A stretch of 64,000 nucleotides of DNA, taken from contig JAJEKV010000186.1 of NCBI GenBank assembly GCA_021234155.1, positions 513,359 to 577,358 of the forward strand. The letters are read 5' to 3'. The notes under the pieces were generated by a model, which saw only the letters and a program-made list of their open reading frames with translations, made no database searches and had not been told where the DNA came from. A program made the position numbers and the translations under genes. How positions within the stretch are numbered: the first letter of the stretch is position 1; the number at the start of each line of letters is the position of its first letter. Positions 47,707 to 60,779 of the stretch are shown here, piece by piece. Origin of the DNA: Isoetes taiwanensis. Taxonomy: Eukaryota; Streptophyta; Lycopodiopsida; Isoetales; Isoetaceae.

Positions 47707-49785
47707 CTCTGGGCATCGAGAGCTATTGGGCAGGCATATTTGCAAGTTATTCCTCGATCTAGATCGTAGATAGCGATCCTCGTTTATGGGGTATGTTTGT
47801 GCAAGTTTTGGTATATTGTATAACGAGGTATAAGGTTTGAGGCAATGTACTAAATAATGTTAATTTTATACATGTATTATACGATTTTAGGGGCTCTCGC
47901 TGCCCTACGTCACCCCTTGTGTGAATATGCACCCAAACTAAAGGGGACTTTAGGTGAATTTAATTTTAAAGCGTTGAGTGTAATGGTTTGTGTTGAGTAA
48001 AAAAAAAAATTGGACCCCTTTGAGGCCTTGGGATAGCGTAGGAATTGATAGACCATAAACCAATATACCAATATTTATCTATAAAATAATATTTAGTTCC
48101 ATATAAACCAATATTTATCCATATTTGAAAAACCATCATCTTAATAGACCATATGTTTAAGAACCACAAAACTGTATTGGCCATCATATTTGAGGCAAAC
48201 AAATCAATCTATTATCCTCAGACTATTTTATCAGAAGAATCATTTTTAACATAAGCACTGCTTATACAAAAAGCCTTTCTATATATTATGCGTCTGACTC
48301 GTGAGGGACGTTTCAGTACAATTCTTTCAAAATGCCCTCAAAAGTTGCCATTATGTAGTAAAATAACAAACAAATTTTGAATGAGAAAATTAAGAATTAG
48401 TCTATTTGTACTTCCATAGACATGTCAAATAAACTGTAGTTGTTCAGACTTAAAAGATGAAGAGGACATCCTTTTTTCAGAGCCATGATTCATAGATAAA
48501 ACATGCATGTACATTAGTTATCTTCTTATATCAGATTCTTTCAGTCTCCTGTAGCTCATATGTAGCTCAAAAGGATTGTGAAGATATCTATCATGTAGAA
48601 GTCAGTTTGAAAATGCCTCCGATGTAGTTTCTCATCCATTTTTCATTCTGTTAGTATGCTAGATATTCAAGCAAAAGAAAGACACAAAGGGAAGAGAAGC
48701 CATGTAGCAGTCATTCAATACAACGTTGGCTTGATGAAGGTAATGTTGAAAGGCCACAAGGTACAATTCGCTTCTTAGTTCATCATCGGGCACCACATTT
48801 GCATCCTCTTTGCCCTTTGAATAAAAAATAGCAAGAAAAGATGGACTGCAAATATCATAAAAACATGTACAAAGTAACATGCTCTGTTGCACAATGGCTA
48901 GAATATATCATGGCACATTCAAAACGAATGCATAAGAAAGGAAATCTTTAAAGGAAAACTTTGAAATCTTTTATCTTCCACAGTAAACCTGCATATGTAT
49001 TCATTTTTTGATTAGCTCTTAAGTCATTAAGCATCTACAAAACTGACTGCATGGATAATTCTTAATGTACCTGTTACCATTGAAGCCTGATTTAGGATCT
49101 TCAATGGTTTGAGATTTAGAAGATATAGCTTGAGTAAGACAAATGCCCATGACTTTGCAACCCAACATGAATTTAGAATGGCATCCATTCCTTTTGCTGA
49201 CATCGTTATCCTATGGATCTAACAAGGAGCTCATCTATTCAAAGAAACATTTGCGCTATTGCTTTCACGGTTGCACTTTTGTAAGCAAAACCCATATTCT
49301 ATTTTATACATGCTAAAAGCCCAGGAAAATCCACATACGTATAGGTCCTTACCGAGACTAGATGTGAGACATTAGCCTAAGAAAACATGGATTATTAGCC
49401 GGAATACTGCCTTGTCGACATCTGGAGCTAGCCGAAAACAAGGTACAACTGGAGCTCATAAAAATCAACAAAGATTTATGAAATCCCTTTTAACTACCAA
49501 TAAATCCTTCCTGGCTCGAGATGTCTGGCTGCAGCTGTAAACTCCATAAGAAAAAATCTACAAGGGTGTTGCCCAAAGAATGCCTAACATGTTCGCTCAG
49601 CAGCCTTACCGAGCTCTGATTCTAAGAGATACGACCAAGTAATATCTTGTTTTAGAATTTCAATAGTGAGGCCACAACCACAAGATCCAAAAACTCATAC
49701 AAATGTGCCATACAAAGAACTCATAAAATGTATGCTTTATGTATAGCTAATAGTATTCGTCCATACATTTCTTATGCAATAAATC
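47707..49785. other. ~2-kb stretch separating two copia blocks, no gene seen
   Basis: Complete copia elements have only about 300 bp between the LGELKYFLGIQ block and the RNase H block, so most of this stretch is probably an insertion or rearrangement. The phrase accaatatttatc(t/c)at repeats near 48067 and 48107. A 77-residue minus frame at 48659-48892 has no motif. Confidence 0.4.
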
Positions 49786-49789
49786 TATT

Positions 49790-50320
49790 GAGCAAAGATT
49801 CTAGTAAAGCACATTGGATTGCAGCCAAAAGACCTCCAAGGTATTGAAAGGATACTAAAGCTCAAGAATCACATTTAATTATGACAACTTGACTTTATTT
49901 TCATACTCGAATGTAGATTGGGCGAGTGACAGTTATGCTTTAGTTCTTGCAGGAGGCATTATATCATCAAGGAGCAAAAAGAAATCATCCGCCGCAATGT
50001 CATCTATTGAAGCAGAATACTCAGCCTCCTTCTTGGCTGCTGAAACAAATTGAATGGGTGAGAAGGCTTCTAATTGAGATTGATATGCCTCAAAACAATC
50101 TAATAGTGCCTCTGACCGATAGTCTTGAATTCAAGTGCTATAGCAATAAATGTTGCATATCATGAGCAAACCAAATATATCGAATTACATATTCATTTTA
50201 TAGGGAATCTTATTAAGGAGTAATAGTTATGCAATATTTACACAGTACCAAGTAGCAGACTTATTCACTACATGAATGACAGAGAGAAAGCTTAAGCTAT
50301 TCTAAGAAGTATTGGGTATA
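49790..50320 (+). pseudogene. Ty1/copia RNase H fragment
   Basis: Motifs in order: HWIAAKRPPRYWKG-like phrase near 49810, VDWASDSYA near 49916, GGIISSRSKKKSSAAMSSIEAEY (49953-50021; SSxEAEY is diagnostic of copia RNase H), IEWVRRLLIEI near 50050 after a frameshift, and a worn FIGNLIKE...VQYLHSTKQVADLFT block near 50195-50270. Stops and shifts make it inactive. No LTR was recognised downstream. Confidence 0.8.
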
Positions 50321-50329
50321 ATGCAACAA

Positions 50330-52865
50330 TATGGCACGATGGGAAAGTGTGAAATATTATATCATGCCATATAGTATGGTTTAAATAAAATAATCTTTTA
50401 TTTGGACACACGTCAACATGCAACACTATGTCAGTTAATGGGACTAAGATAAATATAACGGTGCATCAGATTTGGAACAATTCACAGCAAACAGGAAGTC
50501 AAGAGTTTGCAGCGGACATAAGCTACATGAAACAAGTCAACAAGTATAGTATGCTCCAGCAACAAGTTATCCATGATCCGATTACACAAACACATCAATA
50601 TGAAAAAAACTACTTCTGACAATATATTACCAAGTATGTCCAACAATGCATATCGTCACGCCAATGCATCCAAAGCGTAAATGGCGCAAGATATGCTTCA
50701 AGACATGGAAGTGAACATTAAGGAAGTACAAATATGCATACTCAAAGCATAAGTAAGGTAGAAATCCTATGCGAATAAGCATCACAGAAAATAAACTTTG
50801 AGCAAAATGATGAACAGTGAAGCAAGGTTCAATTTGGAACAACAAAGAAGTTGGTACCACGATAATGGAGCAGTTCTTTTGCAAGGTCACCATTGAACTT
50901 CAAGATTGAGGACTTCCTTTTGAACCGAAAGAAGGCATTTAGACAAGGGAATCATCCATTACATGGAGGACAACATACAAAAAACACCCCATCAAATGCA
51001 AGTTCATGAGCAAAGAAGAAAGCACTTGCGAGAGGCGGCTTTGTTTCAATTGGAATGGTCTGGTTAACCATAATAGGCTGGTTGCAATGACACCACAGAC
51101 AACGTTCATCTTCCCTTTTTTTTTTTTTTGGGGGTTAGGGGAGTGTAACAATCCCTATGTTACAAGGTAATAATTCCCATATTATTGTGACCCGGTATCA
51201 ACCTGACATTGGAAGATAACCGAATAGGTTTAATGACCTCTATACTAGGAGTATACTATACAAATGCATCAATTACTCTTTAAACCAGGTACAACCCTCC
51301 ATTATAAAACAAGAGCATACATAAAAACACTAAATGAATGCAATCCAAACATGATCACAAGAACTCTAGTTAGCAAAGCACTAAACAAGGAAAGAACCAG
51401 TACCTGGCAGTGTCCAGTAGCTGCTTGTATGGGGAAGTAGAAGAGAAAACAAATTGAAGGGGGAAGTGATCAAGGCACTGGAGCAAGGAAGGATAAAATC
51501 CTAACGGGACTTTCATAGACAAAGGTAGGGTTTGTTGTAGAAAATGGGCATGGATATAAAAAAGTCGTGTAAATGTATAAAAAGCATATCAGAATGACTT
51601 GAAGCTCATAAGAGGACTATCTTCCAATGTAATGGGTGACATGAAAAAATCTGATGTGCCCTTGTTATTTATTCCATGTCAAGACAAAGGAGCATGCTTT
51701 AGTTAGAGTTACACCCATGTGAAAGAGAGTGTTGCCATATATTCATCTAGCCTCTCATGCCTATTCGAGACTCCACCACAAATGCCAGGAGTCTTTGAAA
51801 AAATAGTGGCAAGACAGATGCAATTCACTTATATAAATGGTTTGATACGATTGCCATGGCTTCTTGCGAGTCATTATTTATATGTATAAGTGTATTCTTG
51901 GATCTTGAGAGTCTTTCATAAGATGTTAATGAATTTTTAATTCCAACTACAAAAAACTCATTTTCTTGAAAGTTTTGGTGGATGGTCCATTTTTACACGT
52001 AACAGGTCACGAGGAGAAGATAGAGGAAATGAAACCTCCCAATTTTACTGATGTTAACAGTATGGAGATTTTGCAAGTCTGAGGGATCAAGAAGGATGGT
52101 TTCCAATTACCACTCCTCGATATCTGCTTTTGTTCTCTGCAAATGTAGGTTGTGACAAGGGTGACAGAACTAACGTTACTGCAATCAGATATACGTGGCC
52201 TATAGTTTGTCCGAAGGTAAATTATACATTCTTCCAATTCAAAGCCAAATTCCTATCTACTCCACTGCACGTTAATTAAGAATTATTGATGCCTTTGATT
52301 CTTGATTCCATGAGAAAGCAAGTTTTGGTGCATTTAGTGCACAATTAGAATCTTGAGTCTCCTATTCTGCTTTACACTCAAGATCCTGCATGATAGATAG
52401 GAATGATGGGATGCTTATGTAGGCTAATGATGCGATGCCCATGTAGGCTGGATAATGGAAAAAGTCAATTGCTCACATGCAAAAAAGAAAGAATGATTTT
52501 ATGTCGAAATAAAAAGGACTTTCGAGCTGATGATAATAGAGTCAAAACACATTAAATATTTATTAATCTAGGATGTCAAATTATATTATAGGCATAATGC
52601 AACAACTCACATCACCTAACATATTGACTCCCGCAGTTCACTACACAATCATTGTCAGTAGTTAGAAGTCTTAAGTAGTCTAAAAAGATGTCGTTATTTA
52701 TTAGAGGTATGAAGTTGACAAAAACCTTTATGTTATTTAATTTACAACATGGGTACTTAGCTCATTTGACGCATTAAGAAAGGCGTGATTTGTGATTGCA
52801 TATGTTAAGAGTAGATCTGTGGGTACTCTATGAGATGCATGCATTGCTTATTGTTTGATTTTACA
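50330..52865. other. intergenic DNA, no gene seen
   Basis: Contains a (T)13G6 run at 51118-51136. The phrase gatgcc(c/t)atgtaggct is tandemly doubled near 52410-52450. Short frames on both strands have no motifs. Confidence 0.5.
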
Positions 52866-52869
52866 AGAA

Positions 52870-52905
52870 ATTTATCGCGGCGGCCAAGGCCGCCGCGAAC
52901 ATTTC
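52870..52905. repeat. GC-rich perfect hairpin in AT-rich DNA
   Basis: Arms cgcggcggcc (52876-52885) and ggccgccgcg (52888-52897) around AA extend by a T/A pair. After a short bulge they extend further by agaaat (52867-52872) and atttct (52900-52905). Flanking DNA is AT-rich, so the structure stands out. It resembles the GC hairpin near Helitron 3' ends, but no clean CTRRT end follows. Confidence 0.8.
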
Positions 52906-52909
52906 TTTA

Positions 52910-55900
52910 GTCCTAACCCTGTAAAGTTGGCCCGAGTCTATGTTCTAGTTTTGTATAGCAATGGATTTATTATAGTCCGCATTGGGACGTAGTTGATCAT
53001 GATACTTATTTTTGCTGTGAGCATACAATACGCTCATTAGAAGTCTGCTCAATAGTTTCGCCTTCCAAATACACCTGAATTTAGTATGTTGATAAGGCCT
53101 ATGATGCGAATGTGGAATAATCCTGGTAGGCAAGCCAATTTTAATGAGCGACATGCGGAGCATTTGCAAACATTAAAATTGCAAATTGTAGAGTACTTTT
53201 AGTAGAGTCAAGGTCCAAGGTTGCAACCAGAATGAGTGTTCTCACGGTGTTCTAATATGTGAGCACAATATTGAAGACTTGTAGTAGTTAAACCGCCAAT
53301 TGTTGAGTTGGGAACTGAGAAATGGTTGAAAAAGTCCTTATATATCATTTTAGCACAAAATATAAAGTGATTGAGTGTATACCCCAATGTTTGAATTGCA
53401 CAAAATCATCTGATGAAACTTTGAGTCTTTATCTAAGAGTTAAAATTTCAAAGTTGAAATATAAATCGGTCTCAAAGTATGGTTGTTGCCCCATGTTCAG
53501 TGTGGGACAAACTCTAAACACCCAACAAGTATATTTCCTGTATAATTTATGCTAGGCGGAAGGGGCCTATGAAAATCTAGATTTCATCCGGAAAAATATA
53601 AAGAAACCCACGGATTTTGACCGGAAAACTTCTTGGAATTTTTTTTCTCTATCGGAAATTCTTGATTTCAACAGGTAGGATGCTAGTGTTCCTAGGAACT
53701 CGGCACACACTGCCCATGTTGTTTAACATGAGTTGCCTAATAGCTAACATGTTGCCTTAGGGAAAATTAAAATGATATCTAATGGGGTAGAAATAATTTA
53801 GCTTTTAAGGATTTAAATATCATAGAGTAAAAGTGTGAGCACCCGATAAGCGGGTGGCTTGTTCATCACACGATTTAGGGAGGAAAACATCTTTGGAACG
53901 TAGTGTATTTGGCGACCTTCCTTGATTGACGCCTCGTCACTGCCACGTGAATCAAAAGATACCTCATCAGATTCGTCTATTTGCCCGCAAGCAATAGAGG
54001 TGTTTTCAACTTATGCACTTCCTCTTGTTTGTGCCTTATCACAGGTTTTGGCTTTATCCCCTGTTTTGGCATTATAGGAAGCACAAACCAGATGCTTGGG
54101 GATGAAGCTTGGCTACTACGATTTGTGAGCCCCATGCACCGGATCTGCAGGCCCCAAAATAGACGCCTTGTTAATCCCCAGAGCAGAGCTCTGATTCGCA
54201 TGCCTCGAAGCAGCCATTAGAACATGGGTAAGGTTTAGTTTTTTGCACCACAAGAACCCGAGCCAATAGGGGACAAGATTTATATTATCTAAATTGGTGT
54301 CGGCCAGCCCCCTTTTAGCCCCGAATCCTTCCTCTTTTTTTATGTGCGGGGGCCATTTCTCAAGCATTAATCCGTATACGTGGTATGAAGCAAAAGAGTC
54401 ACTTGGTTCACGACCTTCAAGGTACTTTTGTTTCATGGGAGAAGGACGGCAAGCCTTAGAAGGAGGGACATAGAAGGGAAGGGGTAAAACACGTAAGCGA
54501 GAGAGCATAGGAATTTTGCAAACAAATTCGACCTCACAGTTGTAGACAGAGCAGTTCTACTATAAAAAATCCCTTTGGGTTGCTTCTAAAATCATACAGA
54601 GTCGATTCAAACACTCATCTATTAACAACGAAGAGGGAAAAATTACAGGTAAAGGATCTGGGTTGTCTATCTAATCCACTGGGCATGTTCCCTGCAAATA
54701 ATTCCTAGAAGACAATTCTGAGACCGACATTTCTAAACAATGGGCTTTGAAACCGTGGATACGATTTTATCCAATGGGGCTTTGCTGGAATTTAGAGATC
54801 CATCAAGAAGAACAGAATACAGAGGCCGATTTTGAGGCCCATCAAGCTGAATTTGCGGCTACCAGACCCGATTTGGTGGTTTTTAGGCTGTAGACACATC
54901 AATAGCATGGCAAATAGCAAGCAAACTAGAGTTTAGAGACCGATTTTGAGGCCCATCAAGAAACGGCAGATCTAGGGCAAACCTTGTAGAAATCGTCACC
55001 TTTCAGCAAGGTTTTGTGGCCGACCTGCTGGTGCTTCCGGGGAGCGGGAACATCTTGAGAAGCCGGAGCTGGAAGGGCGCCGTGGCTGCCCTGGCCGCCA
55101 TAGCCACAAAGAACTAGAAAAATGCAAAATTGCAAAAATCACAAAGAACTAGAAAAATGCAAAATTGCAAAAATGTTCCCCGAAAAATTTTTTTGACATT
55201 TGGCAGGCATGCAATGGAGCATCAAGGAATCTTGGAGAATAGAATCAAAGTGAATGCTTTATATATGTTTTGATAGATAAGTGTATGAAGGTAAATAAAG
55301 ATAAAAGAATGTATATACAAGGCAATCAGTCATGCTATCAATGAACAATTGGGTAGAAGAGGAAAAGCCAAAAGGATAAGGTCTATATCTCAGCATTGAT
55401 TGGGGGAGGAACACATAACAAACAAAAACCACATATGATAAGTGAATCACAACAGGCAAGTTTTGAAGGTATTGCCTTGAAAAATATGAATAAGGTTTGT
55501 CCACTAGCATTACAGTATGTACTTGTACTGTAGTGCTTTCCACATGGCATTTATTGTATTGATGTGGGCCTTCATTTAAGAAGACATGTTATCAAGTTGC
55601 CATGTGCATAGCAACAAAAGTCCAAGGAACAATTTGAAGTAAAAATGTATAAAAAACCACTTTACTAGGTTCAAGTAAAAAATTGAGAAACCTTGACCTT
55701 GTACCAGGTCAGGTCAGGAGGACCTTTAGGGGTATAAACATTTGGAGTAAAAGCTTACATTGTTATCAAGTAAGAAACAGAGGATGGCGGCTTGCAGAGG
55801 TTGTGGGCTGAGAAGGCAGAGGAGCAGGCTAATGTCAAGCAAGTGGAAGTTAAGCAGGGATGGATACTGTGGGATAAGACAGGTAGTGGTCGTTGGAGAT

Positions 55901-56280
55901 GATTCAGATAAAAAGGCGGACTGAAAGACGAGGCTACCTTTTAGAAAAGAAAAGAAAAGAAAAGAAGAATGGATTAATAGGATGATTTAGATGAAAAGTT
56001 TGAGGTAAAGACATGGTGGCTGGGTGTGTGTGTGTGTGTGTTTTTTTTTTTTTTGAGGGACGAAAATGAAAATGAATGGATAAATAGGAAGAGGCTAGAG
56101 GAGCAGCTTAGTAGTGGGTGCATGTGGAAGGGTAGTGTAGGTAAAAAGATACAATATGTTAGTTGAAGTTGTTAACTAGTTGTTGGAAGAAGAGTAGGGA
56201 AGCATGTGGGTGACGTATGGCAACAAAAATACAACAAAAATCAAAAATACATGTTAAAGCAATGGTAGGGGCTTTGGCCG
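52910..56280. other. intergenic DNA with short repeats, no gene assigned
   Basis: A 130-residue minus frame (54116-54508) has no motif. A TATA-like tataaaaaatccc near 54561 in a GC-richer block (53980-54640) could be a remnant LTR promoter, unproven. The phrase ccgattttgaggcccatcaag occurs at 54828 and 54941. A 35-bp tandem duplication lies at 55105-55174 (cacaaagaactag twice), and (TG)n(T)n at 56024-56054. Confidence 0.45.
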
Positions 56281-56377
56281 GAAATGGCCCCACACGCACA
56301 TGCGCCGCATGTCCACGCGGCCCAATAATGACGGCCTCTTTTTTTTAACTGCCCGTCTCCCACCCAACTACTTCAGC

Positions 56378-56408
56378 CCGTCACGCCCGTCAGCCCGTCA
56401 CGCCCCCC
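56378..56408. repeat. short cagcccgtcacgccc tandem repeat upstream of expansin
   Basis: cagcccgtcacgcc appears twice in immediate succession (about 56378 and 56391) within a GC-rich stretch (56280-56430) about 100-240 bp upstream of the TATA-like element at 56518. It may be part of the proximal promoter. Confidence 0.5.
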
Positions 56409-56517
56409 AAAGTGGTCCAAATGACCGGTAAAGACGCCGGGAGTTTTAACTGTCACCGGAGAATTTTATCCCTTTCCGAAAAAACTTTCCGGCAACTAAA
56501 ACCTTTCCTGTGCTCTG

Positions 56518-56526
56518 CTATATATT
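56518..56526 (+). promoter_or_regulatory. TATA-like element of the expansin gene
   Basis: ctatatatt lies about 740 bp upstream of the ATG and about 100 bp upstream of a strong donor-like site that would end a leader exon. It is the best core-promoter candidate; a start near 56550 is inferred. Confidence 0.5.
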
Positions 56527-56621
56527 GTGGCTATGGAGGGAAGCCGAAGCCATCAGCGAAGGTTCTGCTTTTCCTGCTCGAGAATCCTTCGCTTTTTTTA
56601 TTCGCCGGATCAAAGACTAAG

Positions 56622-57237
56622 GTGGGTCTTTGATTTGTAGCAGAATGCTTCATTCTTTTGTTCTCTAGAAGCTGAACAGTCTTTGGGTTTTTGGGTCATA
56701 TACAGAGTTCTGATTTCTTAATGTAGGTTTGAAATGATTCAAAAAAAATTCTTGATCAGAATAGGAATACTATCTTGATCAATGCTGGAGTGAAATGAAA
56801 AGCTATTCCGTCAAATTTGGCCTTGATCTGTAGCACATTGCTTGGCTAACTAGTTCGGTAGAAGGTCAACAGTCTTTTGGTTTTGTCGGTCTCAAACAGA
56901 GTTGTAATGTCCTAGTTTAGGCATCAAAATACTGGCTGGATCAATGCCGGAATAGAATGGAAAGGTCTGTGTCAAATTTGGACACTAATTTCTTTTCGTA
57001 CCGGAGCTCTGTTTTTTTGTTTGGGGCTGTTTGTTGGCATGTTGCATGTATATTCTGTTATACAAGTCCAAAAACGGTGTCAGATTAATGCCCTGTAGAA
57101 TGGCAGCCTTTAGAGACCATGCATTTTCGCGCTCCGAGGTGGAAACAGCCGCTAATCTGCGTTTGCAAAAGCTAGATCTGTGGCATTATTAGCGACTTCT
57201 GGTATTTAATCTGATAACATTTGGGTTTTTTTCTCAG
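56622..57237 (+). other. probable intron in the 5' untranslated region of the expansin gene
   Basis: A donor-like ctaag/gtgggt at 56621/56622 and an acceptor-like run of T ending ttctcag at 57237 would remove 616 bp and leave a short leader (about 56550-56621 plus 57238-57261). Without splicing, the ~700-bp leader would contain several upstream ATGs. An alternative acceptor lies at 57253. Leader introns are common in plant genes; this one is predicted only from splice-site appearance. Confidence 0.45.
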
Positions 57238-57261
57238 AGGTTTTTTCTCAAAGGGTGATCA

Positions 57262-58402
57262 ATGGAAGGAAGCATTGCGCTGTTTGTTTGGTTTCTGGCT
57301 AGTTTGGTGAATCAAGCGAACGGATTTGCGGCCGGAAACTGGAATGGAGCGCATGCGACCTTCTACGGAGGAAGCGATGCTTCTGGCACGATGGGTAAGT
57401 GAAATTTTTTCGATTAGATGGGACCAAATTGGGTAAAAATTTCTGATTTGAAATGGGTTGAATGAAGGTGATCTGAGATGGGTTTTTTTTTTTTTTTTAG
57501 GTGGAGCTTGCGGCTATGGAAATCTGTACAGCCAAGGCTATGGGACGAACAATGCGGCGCTGAGCACAGCTCTGTTTAATGGGGGAGCTGCGTGCGGAGC
57601 ATGCTTCGAAGTCCGGTGCGCAAACGATGCAGAATGGTGCCTTCCAGGCTCCATAACTGTCACTGCCACAAATTTCTGCCCTCCAAATAACGCCCTTCCC
57701 AACAACGCCGGAGGCTGGTGCAACCCGCCGCTGCAGCATTTCGACATGGCCCAGCCTGCTTACCAGCAAATCGCCAAATACAAATCCGGCATTGTTCCTG
57801 TCCAGTACCGCAGGTAGATCTTTGGTTTTTTCTTCTCGGATCATCTCCAGATTTCTGCGTTTTTTTTTCTTCTTCCATTCATATAACCAGATTCCTGTTT
57901 ATTTTTTGCTTTAAATGATTGATTAGTTTTCATTTGATTCCTGGGTACTTTTCATCGAATAAAAGGACGGTTTCTTTCTGGGTTCTTTAGATCAAACTCC
58001 GAATGTCTGTTTTCATTTATACCGGATCAAATCTTAGATCGTTTTTAAAACCTGAAGATCTTTGCACTGATGTCTGTTTTTTATTTTTACTGTTACAGAG
58101 TGCCCTGCGTGAGAAAGGGGGGAATCCGATTTACGGTAAACGGCCATAGCTACTTCCAGCTTGTGTTAATCACGAATGTGGGCGGTGCCGGAGATGTGAA
58201 GGCAGTATCGATCAAAGGGGATAAGACCGGATGGCAATCTATGAGCAGAAATTGGGGCCAGAATTGGCAGAGCAATGCATATCTTAACGGCCAGAGCCTG
58301 AGCTTCATGGTCACAACCAGCGATGGCAAAACCGTTACATCCTTCAATGCCGCTCCTTCAAACTGGCAATTTGGCCAGACTTTCTCCGGCGCCCAACTTT
58401 AG
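57262..58402 (+). CDS. EXPA: alpha-expansin (EXPA), 3 exons, 249 residues
   Basis: Secreted cell-wall-loosening protein that acts at cellulose-xyloglucan junctions without known hydrolysis, allowing turgor-driven growth. Exons 57262-57394, 57501-57813 and 58099-58402 join in frame with GT-AG introns at the two classic alpha-expansin positions (GTMG/G and YRR/VPC). Residues 1-21 or so form a signal peptide. The double-psi beta-barrel domain carries [15 protein letters not shown] (46-59), cysteines 48, 76, 79, 84, 91, 104, 118 and 152, and the alpha-expansin insertion [18 protein letters not shown]. The HFD motif is at 124-126 (usual HFDL is HFDM here). The C-terminal binding domain (about 160-249) keeps tryptophans 194, 201, 205 and 238, and ends [14 protein letters not shown]. 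Length and all key residues are normal. A candidate poly(A) signal is at 59001. The alpha class is certain; the member number is not. Confidence 0.97.
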
Positions 58403-59000
58403 ATTCTCAAAAAAATCCTCTGTTCTGCTCTAAAAAATCCTCTTCTTATTTATTTCGATCAATAATCCTCCGTTTACATTCCGACTACACTCATCTTCAT
58501 TTTTGTTATCAGATTTAGTCCTTTTGATCCATTTCTGTGCCAATTTTCGCAGCCGTGGCCTGCCATATCCTTCCGATCTGAGCTGCCCGCTGCTACAATC
58601 CTTCGTTTTCTCGATCATCAGGCTTATATATGATCTTATACTTTCTTCCACTACTATAGCTTATTATACTCTGCAGATTTGTGGGTTCCTTCGAGGTTTT
58701 GGCAAAAATGCCACCCAATATTTCTACCCACAAATTGCATTATTTGAATCTATTCTCAGGATTCTTTTGTTTAGAGTGTTCATTATTTTTGATGAACCCA
58801 ATGATCTGAGGCTTAATTTTGAAGCAGTGGTGGTGTAATATTTTTCCCACCCGCTTCTGCTATTGGATGGTTTTTGTGTTCTCATTGTATTTTAGGCTCC
58901 AACTGCCATCTCTTAATACAATATTGTCGATGTATCAGTATCAGATCTTGCAAGGATTTCCGATCAGTTTTTTGCTGTTACATTTTGAAAGTTTCATTCA

Positions 59001-59006
59001 AATAAA
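59001..59006 (+). terminator. candidate poly(A) signal downstream of expansin
   Basis: AATAAA about 600 bp after the stop codon. This would make a long 3' untranslated region; nearer, weaker signals (for example aataca near 58916) are equally possible. Confidence 0.3.
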
Positions 59007-59049
59007 ACGATCAATTATGTTTATTTAAAGAACAAATTGTAACAGCCAC

Positions 59050-60690
59050 TTCACGAAAGACATTCTTGAATGAATTAGAATTTTTACAATTAACAGAACT
59101 TACGTTGATCAATCAACCAAAGCATGTTCTTACTTCTTAAATTCTGTTACTCTGAGCTTCTGAAGCATGCATGGCATTAAATCTGAGCATTTATCATATC
59201 TTAAAATTCCATAACGAGGTTATGATGAATGCCATATCACTAATTATGATCAAGATTAAATGCAACTAAAAAACATCATCATAAGCAGTTGGCAAATCCA
59301 TTTATGTGGAAAAAAGAAATGGCAAATGCCAAATGGGAGGGAAAAAAAACATCCGACAATCAATGCAATAATCGGCTGCAGAATCTTTGCACATGCCAGA
59401 ACTGTAGATACATCATATTTAACTAGTACTAGTATTTTAAGCTTTGAATTTTGAAATTTTTTTGCGTGTGCTGGAGCCGCCATTCCATTAAATCATGGCA
59501 GCCGTACAAAAGAGTTGAATGCTTGTGGCAGCTCGCCAGTGCATTAAATTCAAAGGGGTGCTGCTAGCTATTTACTTGAATGTAGCTCCATAACAGTACC
59601 TTCCTATGTCAGTATTTATATTATATATATGTAATTGAAAAATATATTTTATTCCGTAATTTTTTATTTATCTTCAACATTTTTGGCAAATTTTTGAAAA
59701 TGCTCCCAACAGAAAATGTTGGAGCATTCCAATAGAAATATCCATGCACGTCTATTGAAAATTTTCTTACTATGCACTAGAATCCTTGCATGCATCTTTC
59801 AATTGCATGTTTCATCTCAACCTATAAAGTTTAATCTTTTGCATGCATGTTAGGCACTTGGCATTTAGCAAGCCTTGCCAAGAAAGGCTTGCTTGCAACC
59901 ATAAAAATGCCCAAAATTCTTAGTTTCAAATCGAAGAGTCCTTCCTTCTTTACCCCAAAGTTTGCCTAACACTGCCTACACCTGAAGCTCGATCTGCCCA
60001 CAAGGCTTTTTCAAATTCCAACCCAATGCAATTTAAAGTCAATCTAAAATTTTTGGTCAAGCCAAGCTGCTTAAAATCAATCTCGAATCTTCAATCAAGC
60101 CTCGAGGCCACCATGGGAACACCAAAATCCCAATCATAAAAAACTAACGGGGAATCTTTTGATCTTCAAACTTCTTTTCACAAGCTTTTAATAGCCCCAA
60201 ATTGATTTATCCTCGTGGGTTGATAATTGGGATAATCATTCAGTTGCAAGCACAGCATGTTACATTGCCCAAAATCAAAGTCTCACATATACCAAATTTA
60301 GTGATGAGCTGCTAGTTACAGGTTCGTGTCTAGCAAGGTTGAAGTCAAGTGACAACTTATTGCTTCATCACTAAGGCTATACAACTGTGCATATAAAATA
60401 TACCATCGCAAATCAGCAAGAATCAGGGTGAAACAGATTATGATTAAGACAAATTAAACAACCTTGAAATAATATGCAATATACTAGTGAGTGTCCATGG
60501 CCAATAATGGCATGTTTCCACATTCAAATGTTGCGACTTTAATTCTTTGATAAGCTTGGAGTGTCAATTCATAATGGAACAAAAAATTTACAATTCCTTT
60601 AAGATTGGTCAAGAAATCAAGTCTCGGAATTATGTCGGGTACAAGAAGCTTGTCAGAAACGGAAGTGAGCAATATACAGAGGAGGTTAGG
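59050..60690. other. intergenic DNA, no gene seen
   Basis: AT-rich with many gcatgc words (59150-59180 and 59780-59850). No long frame with a recognisable motif. Confidence 0.5.
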
Positions 60691-60779
60691 CTATGGTTAG
60701 GTTTCAGTAGCCTTCTGATCCATGGACAGTTTTTGTATAGTCATGTTTTTCTTTATGTTGTTATTTCTAATTGTTCTTG

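Noticed and set aside
54116-54508. 130-residue minus-strand open frame
   Set aside because: No motif, no homology I recognise and no codon pattern; a chance frame in a GC-richer block.
53980-54640. Possible LTR promoter (tataaaaaatccc near 54561)
   Set aside because: No second copy, no primer-binding site and no internal retroviral-type genes nearby.
57497-57878. Minus-strand frames of 69-115 residues across the expansin gene
   Set aside because: Antisense shadows of exon 2; the + strand exon has all expansin residues.
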